From: Gnetum montanum
Lineage: Eukaryota; Streptophyta; Gnetopsida; Gnetales; Gnetaceae
Assembly: GCA_015680685.1 (NCBI GenBank)
Contig: MNCI01012629.1
Coordinates: 775,901-839,900, forward strand
DNA length: 64,000 nt
Direction: 5' to 3'
Shown here in pieces: positions 10,494 through 22,150 of the stretch (positions are counted from its first letter, which is position 1; each line of letters begins with the position of its first letter). A program made the position numbers and the translations under genes. The notes under the pieces were generated by a model. That model worked only from the letters and a program-made list of their open reading frames with translations, made no database searches and was not told where the DNA came from.

Positions 10494-12022
10494 TGAAACA
10501 CCATCAAATTTGGGCCATCATGTATCAATTACAAATTTTTCTAAGTGTCAACACCAAAGTAAATTTTTTCTAAGTGTTGGGCCTACCCTCTTCACTATTA
10601 GGACTACACTCCAGAGCACAGTCGATAGAAAAATGGCTAGTTTTGCAAATTTTTCTAAGGGTCAAGCCAAAAGCTATCAAGCTTGCTTGGCATGGAAGAA
10701 AAAATTTGGAAAATTTTCTAACTTCTAAGACTACACTCCCTACTATGCTCTAGAGCGTAGTCAACATAGTCTACATGAAGACCAATTTTGCAAAAAAATT
10801 TCTAACTACCTATACTATGGTCTCATTGCTAAGACTATGCTCTAGAGTGTAGTTAGCATAGTCAGTAGCAAAGCTTAAGTTTTACACAATTTTCCTAACT
10901 ATTGGGACTATGCTTCATAGCATAGTCAATGTAGTCATGTAGAATAGCCTTCAAAAGCCTCCAAAACACAACACTGACCTTCACATTAGCTCTGACACAC
11001 CTTTGGTAAGCAAGATCAGTAACTACATTTCTTTTGGCATCCCCCATTTATCACAAAATTGTACTTACACTAAACACCACTTGAGAGAGTGAACAACATA
11101 GTCCTGAAGTGTAGTCTCCAACATTACATTTATTTTTTCTTGCATTTTTAAAGGTATATCATGGTTTTCTTGGAATTTGCACATGTAGTTTGGCAGTGTA
11201 GTCATAGTTTGGTAGTCTCATAGGGTCCATTAGAGAACACCAATAGAACACCATTTGCTTTAGTGGGAGCATAGTTGGGGTTAGTGTAGTCCCAACTACC
11301 TCTCTACCACGTGGCGCTTGATCTGCAATTCATAAGAATCCTAACATTATAAATACCCCAACCCTCTATGTTTTATGGGTTGGCAATTCTTGCATTCAGT
11401 TGGTAAATCTATATTTTGAGAATTCTTGCATTTTAGTGCACATGGCATTTCAGTAGACTCCAAGTTAGCATTTGGCACTATTGCGCACCACTGTAGACCA
11501 CTATAGCCCACAAGACATTGTAGTAGCCAACTCAATAGTCATAGAAACCATAATAGATATTAGTCTTTGTAGCCCAGACACCCTGAGACTGTGACTATGC
11601 TACCTATTGTGCCTATTTGTACACCACATCCCTCATTATCCTTCTTGTAATTAACTATGCTCTCCCTATTTTGGGTAGTGTCACTCTCTCTATTGCTCTC
11701 TCCCTACACAATTTCAAAATTTTCTTTCACATTTTGGAATTTTTTACCTATTTTTGCATGTAACCATGCATTGATACCTTTGTTTTCAAGGGAAACCCTT
11801 GACCACACTCACCCTCATTAGCATCATAGATATTGCAACATCGTGTATGCGCTTAACAACATTTCAACATCACATCTCATAAGTTCTAGTTTGATCGACA
11901 AGATCATTTTGGGTACCCCTCCTTCACCTCCAGCAAGCTCACATGTAGATGTGATGTCAAAGATATGTGCTTGGGAAACTCTCAGTGTACCATTCCAACT
12001 ACCGAGGTTTTTAGTCGCTATA
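10494..12022 (+). mobile_element. 5' LTR of element B
   Basis: 1,529 bp, starting TGAAACACCATC and ending GTCGCTATA (an aged TACA), followed after 6 bases by the primer site. TATA box TATAAATA at 11348-11355. Contains repeated TTTCTAAGTGTC and ACTATGCTCTAGAG-type palindromes at 10.6-10.9 kb. It aligns with 47663-49327 and 3576-5124. Confidence 0.88.
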
Positions 12023-12028
12023 GTTTTC

Positions 12029-12045
12029 TAGTGCTAGAAGGAGGG
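12029..12045 (+). other. Primer-binding site of element B
   Basis: TAGTGCTAGAAGGAGGG differs from the consensus TGGYGCTAGAAGGAGGG by one G-to-A change at the second base. It lies 6 bases after the LTR end, where a tRNA would prime minus-strand synthesis. Confidence 0.75.
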
Positions 12046-12374
12046 CTAGTGTCATTTCCTTCTACGGTCTTCACTAGTTGTTTTCTTACATACTCTCTTC
12101 ACCATTGTTGCTAGCTCTAGGCTAGTGTAGACTCAACACACTTGTGCACCTATCATTATAGTAGCTAGATCTAAGGCCAATATAAGATTTGTCTACAAAC
12201 TAGTCGGTGTAGACTAGACCTCGTTGTCAGTTCCCCTAGAACCCCACTTGACAACCCCCAGATCTTATGTCTTACACTTAGTTAAATTTTGGGCACTCAA
12301 GAGAGTGTAGTTGGCTCTTAGCGTAGAGAGAATAATTGGCTCTTAGTATACTGAGTGTAGTCCCAAAGTTACCC

Positions 12375-12515
12375 ATTTTTAGTAGCTTCTACAGTTAGCC
12401 ATTTTTCACAATTTTTACACAGCCATTTTTTCTGCATGTTTCACACTTAGCCATTTTCTTGCAATTCTCATACTTAGTCATTTTTCTGCCATTTTCACAC
12501 TTAGCCAGATTTTCT
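12375..12515 (+). repeat. Leader tandem repeat (ACACTTAGCCATTTT)
   Basis: About five decayed units of roughly 27 bp built on ACACTTAGCCATTTTTCTGC, lying between the primer site and gag of B. Element A's leader shows no clear counterpart. Confidence 0.7.
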
Positions 12516-12639
12516 AGCTAACAACTTTGGAATTTCCTTTTTACATCATAAAACCTGAGCAACCTTCAACCTCTACTCTAAGCATAGTTTTTGTCCAACC
12601 CATTCAACAAGAAATCTAGTTTGACCATTCTACCAATCC

Positions 12640-14770
12640 TACCATAGCAGAACAAAGGCAATTCCTTAGGTTGCATAGCCTACCTCTCAAGTACATGAGC
12701 TTAAATGAAGAGTAGTATAACTTTTTTTGCATAAAGCTCCAAGTAGGTTTATTCATAAACTACCAAGAAATGGAGGCCAAATGAAGTTATGAACTCATAC
12801 ACCAGAATGGAAGGAATACTTTCCCTTCACTATGAATTTCATTCCACTTACTAGCCTTATTAGTGGATTCTCACCAACTCATCTAAGACAATGAGTGTGA
12901 GACAAGGATAGACTACAAGGATCCCCTGTAAGAAGAGCAAGATGAGTTCAAATCTCATTCAAAGCACGAGGACTCATTTCACACCTCTTTTCGATGAACA
13001 ACCTCTACTTTCATTCCTTCATAATCTTGCCGACCTATCTTCCTAGAGACAATTATAAACCTAGCATCACTGTTAGGTCTATGCCTATGGTGGTGACCCA
13101 TCATGCATAGTACACATGCTGAGATGCAATACATCCTATTAGCCTACCAATTTTCATACCATTGAAATCAACTCAATCCTCCCTATCAGTTACCATCATG
13201 TTAGCACAACCATACATGCACACTATGCACATTCCTCTAGCATAAGAAATTTAGGAATTGTACATCCCACGTATCACATTGACCCCCTTCACAATGACCC
13301 AACCCACAAATGCATGGTGAGGCCTAGCCACTATGCCCTTGGCATAGCCCACATAATAAGCATTACACATGGTCTCATAGCCCATAGTTAGGTCATAAGG
13401 CACCCAAATAGCATAGTGGATAACAAAACTGACACAACCTACTACAACCTCCCTGAGCTTGGATCAAGCATTCCAACCCATCCAAACTCTAATAGAGGAG
13501 GTCAAGTAGCTCAAGGCTGCCACCTTTGAAATAGTGCATGTGATGAATTTCTACTAGGATAATTTGATCAGTTTTGTGGTTCCACCACTAACCTTTCCCA
13601 CTAGAGTTTCACTCCCCCAATTCACTAAATATAATATGGTGAAGGAGATTCCAATGCTCACTTAGTGACCTTTTAGTTTGAATGCCTACTATTGCAAGCA
13701 TGGCCACACGTAATCATACATGTGTTTACCATGTCCTTGATTGACAAGGCATTGGATTGGTAACATGCACTTCCTAGGCCTTCCATTTCCTCTTTAGAGT
13801 ATTTTCTTAGCTAATTCTTCATGCACTTTAAGTATAAATTAAAGCTCGAGGTAACCCTAGACTAGCTAATGCAAATTAACTAGGGTCACTTAGAGCCCAT
13901 GCAAAAATTGATGCAATGTTGGAGTGCATCGCTCAACAAAGTCCATGAGCTCATCATAGAAACACACTTACTAGCAATTTTCAAGGGTGTAGTGAATGAA
14001 TTTATTAAGTCAAAGCTATACTATTTAGCCCATAATCCTTGAGCTAAGTGTTTGCTCAAACCAAGGGCATTTAGGATGTGGTGGAGGATAGCAAGTATTT
14101 GGTCTATGTCGCCTCTAAGAACTTGCATATCAAAAAGGATAAGGACAAGGGCAAATAAGCAACCATAATTGTGGCAAGTATGGCCAATGAGGGTAAGTCA
14201 ACCAATGCTAAACCAATCGCCAAGCCACCCAAGGCCCCAACCAACAATAAGGCTTCCAACCCTAGCATTATAGCAAGCAACTAGCCTACAACATCAGTGA
14301 CCATAGGGCAAGGTACTCCAAGGTCAAACTTTGAGCATAAGGACTGCTAAAAGTACACACCATTGCCACTCAAGCCATCAAAACTCTTGGATCAATTACT
14401 AAAGGTTGGAAGAATCTAGTACAAGTAGATTTCCAAGGAGGCTTTTAAGAGGCATGGTCAATATTGTAAGCTTCTCAAGAATCCCTCAGCTATAGCACCA
14501 TATGAACCTCTAGTCCTTAAACATTTTAGACTAGACTAGTTTTGCCACTATCATCAATTGCCTGGACATGAAACAAACATCCACATGGCCCTAAAAGATG
14601 ACATTTAGTGCATGATTAACAAGGGCAATTTGGTTCTCAATGCAACCAACCCAATGCACCTCCAAAATAAATCAATTAGGATCGATAGGGATCCTTTGAA
14701 TGTAGGTGGTGCAAGGTATACCATCAATGCTATCAACATTGACGACAACTCAGAATTGGCATAAGAGTCA
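12640..14770 (+). pseudogene. Element B gag
   Basis: A decayed gag read in several frames. Near the C-terminus it matches A's gag: TPLPLKPSKLLDQLLKVGRI (A: TSLPIKPSELLKQLLGAGFL), then the pattern FCHYHQLPGHETNIHMALKD, equivalent to the Tat-type YCDYHR..GH.T..C..L.. block, and a basic/acidic linker ending near 14765. Earlier parts (13.9-14.15 kb) carry IKKDKDKGK-type lysine-rich sequence. In-frame stops are mostly TAG. The gag protein would package element RNA in cytoplasmic particles. The start codon cannot be fixed. Confidence 0.65.
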
Positions 14771-14891
14771 TTCATGGTTCATGTGCCCTCTAGCAACGTT
14801 GGGGCCCCCAAGACATCCACTAATTTGAGGATTCATTTTGTTACTAAAGCACCACCTTAGGTACCCACAACACCCTTTGTGGTTAGGGTCT

Positions 14892-15246
14892 AATAGCATG
14901 TTGTAGTAGCAACAACCTAGTCACCTTTTGTTGTTAGGATGTCATAACATGTGGACTCCTCACTAGCTTGGAGTTTGGTGTTGAGCCACACATCAACCCT
15001 TGCATGTCCAAAGGATCATCCTATGGGAAACGCTTAGTAGAACATCTAGATGACAACCAAGGAGCTTGAACAAGCACCTTTCTGATAGAATGCTTAGGTA
15101 GCACTAAGAGTAAAGAGAGCTAGATCTACCAAAGCTAGTCCCCTTGTTCTCCATCCCCATGACCAAATAGCATGTTGTAGTAGTAACAACCTAGTCACCT
15201 TTTGTTGTTAGGATGCCACAACATGTGGAATCCTCACTAGCTTGGA
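14892..15246 (+). repeat. 80-bp direct repeat, 274 bp apart
   Basis: 14892-14971 and 15166-15246 are nearly the same (about four differences by eye), both running from AATAGCATGTTGTAGTAG to CACTAGCTTGGA. They lie in the Pro/Val-rich tail after gag. The spacer holds unrelated gag-pro linker. The second copy ends 11 bp before the lone LTR. Confidence 0.8.
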
Positions 15247-15257
15247 ATGGAGATGAG

Positions 15258-16782
15258 TGTAGCCAAGGGTTTCAACCGAAATGAGAGTGTCAACTTATAG
15301 AGACTACTAGCTAAGCATAGTATAACGTGATGATATGTGAGAAAAGTGTGAAAAGACATAAGAAAAATGCAAGAAAATGCTAGAAATAGGGGAGAGAAAT
15401 TGAACACTACCCAAAAAGAAAACATAGTTAACTTCAAAAGGGTCTTAGAAGGTATACAATGTACAATAGGCATAGCGGAAGCATAGTCATAGTCTCGGTG
15501 GTAAAAGGCCATGAAGTCTAGCATTCACCATGATGAATAATCCATGCTGGGTTGGCCATCATGGTGTATTGTGTGGTGTTCTACAGGGCTATAGTGGGTC
15601 ATGTAGTGCAGGGTTGCAATGGGTTCATGGTGTACAGTGTGATGTAGGGCTACCTCTCTGCTGGTGTGGTGTGCTCTAGGTCTTGTTCACCCACAGAGCT
15701 AAGTGCCAAGATGCCAAAATGCCAAATGCCAAATGAAAGTGTCAACTACTCAACTAGTAAAAATGGAAGTTGACCCCCTAAAACCTTGGGGCATAGGGGT
15801 ATTTATAGGGCTAGGGTTTGTCCAAAATGTGGATTGAATGACAAGTGGTAGTGCAATAGGTGGGACCATAAGAAAAATTCAGAAAATTTTCTATGTTTGG
15901 AGGTGACCAAAAAAAGTTCAAAAGTTTTCTAACTCTAGTCGCTACACTTGTCCCATGTTATGTGTGGGACATGGGATGTTGGCTACTACACTTTTCTTGT
16001 GTTATGTGTGGGACACTAGACATTATGTACTACACTCATCCCATGTTACGTGCAAGATGCGAGACACTCCCTGGGGGACAGGGCATAGCATGGACACTTA
16101 GAAGAATCTTGTAAAGATTGTAATCCTTGTTCCTGTTATGCTAGCTATGCTCTAGAGTGTAGCATGAGAGGTAGCTTTAGGAGTTAGAAAATTTGCCAAA
16201 TGCCTCTTTCATGTTGAGCTAGCTTAATAGCTTCTAGCTTGACACTTAGGCAAAACTTATTACTAGAAAGTGTGCAATGTTGTCTATGCTCTAGAGTGTA
16301 GCAGGGGCAATGGGAGTGTAGCATAACACTTAAAAAAAAAATTGTAGCTTGCTACACTTGTCTCATGTTATGCATTGGATGCATAACTCAGCGGTTAGAA
16401 AAACATTTTCAAAACTGGTATCCCATGCTACCTACATTGGCTATCCTCTAGAGCATAGGAAGGGAAATGGGAGCATAGCACAACACTTGGAAACATTTTC
16501 ATGCAACTATTGTTGACACTTAGAAAATTTTGCAAAATAGGCTTTCATGCATGCTATGCTAGGGAGTGTAGCACCAACACTTAGAAAAATTTTCCAAGTT
16601 TTGACACTTAGACAAATTTGTAGAAAGTGCCATTATTTTGACACTTAGAAAAATTTTGCAAATCTGGCAGTTAGAGTTGACTACACTCAAGACTGAGAAA
16701 ATTTTGGGCAAAGTGCCACCATTTTGAAAATTAGCCAAATTTCCAATCAAGATGTCAAGACCCAAAACTTTGTGTTATTTTA
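15258..16782 (-). mobile_element. Lone B-family LTR, minus strand
   Basis: Reverse-complement match to B's LTRs: on the minus strand it starts TAAAATAACAC..TTTTGGGTC (aged TGAAACACCA) at 16782, has the repeated TTTCTAAGTGTC block, CTATGCTCTAGAG palindromes and TATA box TATAAATA (15800-15807), and ends at TACA at 15258. No primer site or purine tract adjoins it, so it looks like a solo LTR. No clear target duplication is seen (GATGAG left, GTTTG right), and B's protease is missing here, so a deletion probably came with it. Confidence 0.75.
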
Positions 16783-16964
16783 GTTTGCATTTTGCATTGT
16801 TTTCTTTATTATGAATTTACTTCTTTTGTTTGTGCATTTTTACTTAGTTTATGTTTTTACTTATCTAGATTACTCTTTAGCAGTTGTTAGCTTATGCATG
16901 AAAAATATGAAAATACATAAAAAATCATAAAAAATAAACCTAAAAAAATATGCTACTTTCCATG

Positions 16965-17215
16965 ACCTAAAATTGGCAATCTCCCTTGCATTGGATGGCC
17001 TGAAAAGGCATTAAACTAGTGCATGGCTTGCCATGGCCTTAAACTAGCATCAGATGACTTGCCACAACCTATAACTGGCAACTAATTTCCTTTAATAGCA
17101 TGGCTTGGGATGGATTAAACTATGACTGGGGCTCATAATGACCTAAAGCTACTAATACATGGCCCAAAATGGCCTTAAACTAGCATTGGGCTTGTGATGG
17201 GCTAGTAACATTATC
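16965..17215 (+). repeat. CTTAAACTAG array between gag and antisense gene (B)
   Basis: Roughly seven decayed units around TGGCCTTAAACTAGCAT, often with GGCC..GGCC-like inverted halves. It lies just beyond the 3' end of the antisense gene, the same place as 35285-35580 in element A, and in the same orientation relative to gag-pol. Confidence 0.7.
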
Positions 17216-17446
17216 ATCGCACAACCATAACTATTGCATGAGCCATAACTTAGCATGTCAATCCATCACAACATTAGCATAGTAAACACATAGAAAATAA
17301 TCAAAAAATCCATACACTCCAAATAGAAAAATGTTTATCATATCTCACATCAATAATAGTACATAGCATAAGCATCAATACCATGTGGCAAAAAATGCAT
17401 AAAAATACAAAAAGATGTCCAACAACAAGGCTACATCAAGGTATGC

Positions 17447-20400
17447 TCAACCAGCAGTACTAGGTGGGGGTAGAGGTTCTCCTTCCTCCAACGTGCTATT
17501 GGAGCCTATAGTAGCACCCGGTTCTTGTTGCCACACAACAACGACAAAATAGTAAATCAACAATCAGTAATTGAATGTACAATATGCAAACTAACATGAA
17601 AAACATGAAAAAAAAAACATAAAGAAAACTCAAGGATTTTTCTTGTATATGAGGTAGTTAGCAAATGCACACTTTCTTGTATATGAGGCACCTACCCCAC
17701 TTTAGGAGGAAACTCAAGGATAGCATCTACTTTGGCCACCTTGCTTAGATCCAAGTGAAGCTGAGAACCTATTAGCATGCAACAAGAAAATCAACCTTAG
17801 CTATAGACTAAGCATCAAACTGGTAAAGTGACATAAGCAAGGAAACATCATGCACATATTGAGCTTATGATTCACTCACTTTTTGTGGTCAACCATGTCC
17901 TCCATGATGCCTTTCATGAAGGCAAACTTGTTAGGTGTTTCTACCCACAACTTCATGTGGTAGGTACACATGGACGTTGGATCGCTAGAAGGTATATCTA
18001 AGGCTACAACACAACAATGCACTTAGAAACAACTGAACATTAAAAGATGCTATAGAAAAAGAGCAACAATATATGGTAATGTAAAGAACTTACCTAGTAG
18101 ACCCTCAGGTGTGAGAGTAGGAGGGTCACCTAGCTACACACTATCAAAAAGATGGTCAAAATCACCCCCGTTAGGGTGGAATAACCCCTCCTCCCCCAAC
18201 TATTAGAGGGTCTCCATGGCATCATGTAGCTCCTCTCTATGCACTCCCTCCTCCTTAGCTTGAGGAGGGACCTCGTTTGCTATTGCTCCTACTGCTACTC
18301 TGGTAGCCCTCTTTCCTAATTTTGGAAATTTATAAACATAACATGTTAGCACATATTAGTCACATTAGTGCATTAGTATAACATAGCAACAAAAACATAA
18401 AAATATAAACATAAAAAATAAAAAAACTCATCATCTAATAAAGTACATAGACTAACCTATAATCTTTGTGTGTAAGTCGTGAAGCTTGAGGCAGATTTTC
18501 TTGCCACTTGTTTTTTCAATGTCAGGAGTAGCCTCCTCTATGGGGCATGGCCTCTTTATCTTCACTTTGGATAATTACATCATCTCTAAAATATAATGGT
18601 TGGCCTTTTTCACATCCCCAGTGCCAATTAGGGGACCCTCGCCTACACTATCACATGAATAGTGTGACCGCCCCAAGTGGTTTTTGGTCATCACTAAATA
18701 TGACTCATCAATTTCCTCTAGGGGGTCCTGCGTGTGAGTGGTCATCAAAATGTGCTTTATCCAAGGATTTAATAGCTACTCATGGTCCTACATGAGCCAT
18801 CATCCATTATCATGTACCATCAGGAGCTCCATAAACCTTTGAAAATACCTTGCAAAAAACATGGTGTGTAGTGAGACCTCGCCTAGAGGTTAAAGCGTAG
18901 CATTGTGATCTTTGCATGAAAATTAGTGGTGATGTAGGAGACCTAGTTAATCCTTGTGCCCTCCTATAGTACCTTCCTCATCACCCATGCATGCTCCACC
19001 CCAATGATGTTTCCTTGGAAGAGCAACTTTGGGAAGGCATGGGCATGGAAAAGAGGTTACAGTTCTTGGACCTTAGGACACAAGTACATCTTTTATGGGG
19101 ATGCCCTTATGAGATTGAGTGGCCCCCAACTAGTCCTCGATCTCTCCTCTACGGTCCATCTCTCTATTGGCCTTTTCAAAAACCAATAGGCCATCAATGG
19201 GGAGTCTAAAGAGGTTAGCGAAGAAGGTCTCATCGAGGTCCAGAACTACCCTCACACCACATACTCAAGTGACAACATGGTGGACATTTCTACTAAAGGA
19301 TTCTATGACTGTGAATATTTCAGCCACCAAAATACTTGGGGTAAGGACCAAGAAAAGGTCCATTAGCCCAACATGTGTAAGCCTACTAGTCAATGTCTAA
19401 AGCCTAATGGCACAACCAATGTTATGCCCCCTCCACATCACCATATTTCATGAGGGTTTCCTTAGTGCACACTGTGGTGACCACTGTAACCTCTTTTGAA
19501 GCAACTGCCATTGTAATAAAGATAAAAAAAAACATTAACACCATGTAAGAGTATATCAAAGAGCACATGTTAGCAAGCACAAAAGCCAAAACGTAAATGC
19601 TTGTGTGGTACAAATGGTATGTGGGATGGAGGTGGTGGTGCAAGAATCTCCTCGAGGTTAAGCTCACCACTATCCCATTCCTCATCTAGTTAATCATGGG
19701 TCTTGCACTGCTTGAATGCCCTTAGGTACTAGGTAGGATAGGACCTTAGAGTAGCTCCCACCTACTTAAGTACAACCTTTCAAAAGTTTAGAATAGAGGA
19801 GCATACCTCTAGGGTAGTATGAGTCAAGGCAAGGACATCCTTCTCATCATGTAGAACCTACTTATTAACTCTAAATTTGGCAATAGGAATGAGTAGTTAG
19901 CAACTTAGCATGAGCTAATAGTAAAGGAGACAACAGAAAAATCCATAAAAGCACTTACCCTCTGATGCAGTATACGGTTCAAGGTGGGTTTTGGAATAAA
20001 GTGCGCACATGTAGAGGAATAAAGAAGGTATTTCTCTTATTGTAACAATTGAACTCTAGCATTTGCCAAATCCTAGATAGGGGCTAAGTGCCACAAGGGC
20101 CTCTACCCAAACCACCTACTCTATCATCATTAATAGTGGGCTCACTAAACATGAATCTGAAAATGCCCTAGTTGGCCCCAGGCAGCAATGTCTTTTTTAT
20201 AACAATAGTAGCCTCTATCGCTAAGTGTGACCACATCATCACACTAAAGCCCTATGGAAAGATCCAAGAACTCATGTGCCCTCGATCAGAACCACACTAC
20301 CTAATGACCTAGATGCATATCTGGAGTAGGCATGTTGGGGATAAGCTCATTCATGTAGCAGAGAATGCTAATGAGCTTCATGATAACTTTGATGGGCTTC

Positions 20401-22150
20401 ATTAGCACTTTGCAACTACAAAAGCAACAAATGAAGCATTAATATACATACATTGGATGTAATTTTTGACAAAATATTAGAAATATAACTTAGCAAAATT
20501 AGCATAACATAGCATAGATTAGCAAAAAAACATCCTAGGGCCCCCTAGGGCCCTGCGAGTATAGGACATCAATACATACATTTGATGTTCCTAGTAGTCA
20601 CTAGGGTACAACACATTTTGCATATGATCAATGTTTTGTTTTGCATGTTTAGCACTATCATGGTTTGCATGTTTTGATAGTTTAACATTGTTACGGTTTG
20701 CAAGCTTAGCATTTTTTGAATGTTTAGCATTGTTGGCATTATTGCAATTTTCAAGTTTAGCATTAAGTGAAATGTATAAAATTTTTTAGAATTTTTTCTA
20801 ACTTTCAACAATGTAGTCCGAATAATTGCAAATTTTTTCTAACTCTGGGTTACCTCTGAGAGCATAGTCTAGAAAACCAACAAATTTTTCTAACTTTGGA
20901 TCACCTTGACTACACTCTAGGAAACTAAAGAGTATAGTCCTAAACTACCAAAAATTCTAACTCCCAACTATGATTTCTATAGAGCATAGTCACAAAAAAA
21001 AAATAATAGTTAGATAGGTCATTTTGACAAACACTTGACAACAATTACACCTCCAAGATGAGAGCATAGTCTTGGTTGTGGCTAGTGAACCAAGGTTTGG
21101 CCATCACCCCAATGCACTCTCCTATGCACCATGCCTTAGCATGATGCCATACACTACCTTCATTGATAGGTCTCGTTGCACCTTGGATGGAAAAAATCAA
21201 CCAAGGTCATAGTCCCCATGGCCATATCTATTGTCGTAGCCCATGCCATCTAAGAAAAAAAAATTTACATAGAAATATGCCCTTGAGCACTGATTCTCCC
21301 CTCATTACCCCCATAGCTGCATAGTTGTGTTGTGATGTGAGATGCTTCCATGACCCCTACATGCCTTAATGCTTGAAACCCTTGCTAGCAAGAATCATAA
21401 AATTTTTTTTTAGGATAAACCCCTACCACATTCTTACCCAATGGCAAGCAACCCTAGCCATTGCTGGTGTCCTCATCCCTACCTTGCACATAGAATTTTT
21501 TAAAAACTAATGCAAAATAAGCTCTAAATCCTCACAACATCCTCAACTATAGCATTGAAGCCATGGCCTCATACAGCCCTTAACACATTGCAACCCCCTT
21601 TCCCCATTCCTACTTTTACTCTAAAAATGGCAAAACCCTCTACTATGCCCTTAAACCCATGGGCAGTGGTCCTTGGCCACTGTTTCCAAGCCCCAAATCC
21701 CTACCACATGCTACCAAAAACTTTAAGAAAACAAAAAAAAGGAGGAGTAGGAACCTCATGCATGGCCCCTTACAGGAGCTCATGGCTTTCCATCTATGAC
21801 TACACTAGTCACTATCATGGCCATGACCTCACACACAAATCCTTTCTCCCATAAAAAACCTAGTTTCCCACACACATGCCTACATTGTTGCCAAGAAAAG
21901 CTCTCATTGCATAATAAATAGAAATAAAAACCCTTCACATGCATGTCGTCCCTAATGTGGTGGCCACAACGACCATGATGGTGGTGGCCCTTACCATGGC
22001 AGGGTGCTACCAACACCCAAATCCCCATAACCCTCAATGAAAAAACAAGCAAAGTAAAGCAAACAAAGAGCCAAAAGGGGGAGAGTCTAGTTGGGGTACC
22101 TAGCAAATGGTGGCATCCTTCATTCCTCTATGCATGCCTATGGTAGGTGT
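17447..22150 (-). pseudogene. Antisense multi-exon gene of element B (exons 1b-8)
   Basis: Homologous to the antisense gene in element A. Exons read by comparison: rest of exon 1 22150-22100; 2, 20333-19959; 3, from 19857 to about 19610; 4, 19504-18457; 5, 18315-18094; 6, 18003-17880; 7, 17760-17696; 8, from about 17535 to a stop at 17447. Donors such as AG|GTAAGTTC and AAAAA|GTGAGTG and acceptors such as AAAATTAG| are still readable. Protein matches to A include HAHAFPKLLFQGNIIGVEHA (exon 4) and KLWVETPNKFAFMKGIMEDM (exon 6). Exon 7 is only 65 nt against about 820 in A, so the coiled coil is gone. Several in-frame stops. Intron 1 is 1.77 kb. Function unknown. Confidence 0.75.
22146..22150. 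repeat. Target-site duplication of A, left copy
   Basis: GGTGT here pairs with GGCAT at 41977-41981: three of five bases match and both differences are transitions, as expected after long decay. The exon of B's antisense gene reads through correctly if element A and one copy are ignored, which supports the assignment. Confidence 0.6.

Noticed and set aside
21555-22106. Overlapping ORFs of 99 and 108 codons on opposite strands
   Set aside because: They fall in intron 1 of B's antisense gene; no conservation with A and no domain.
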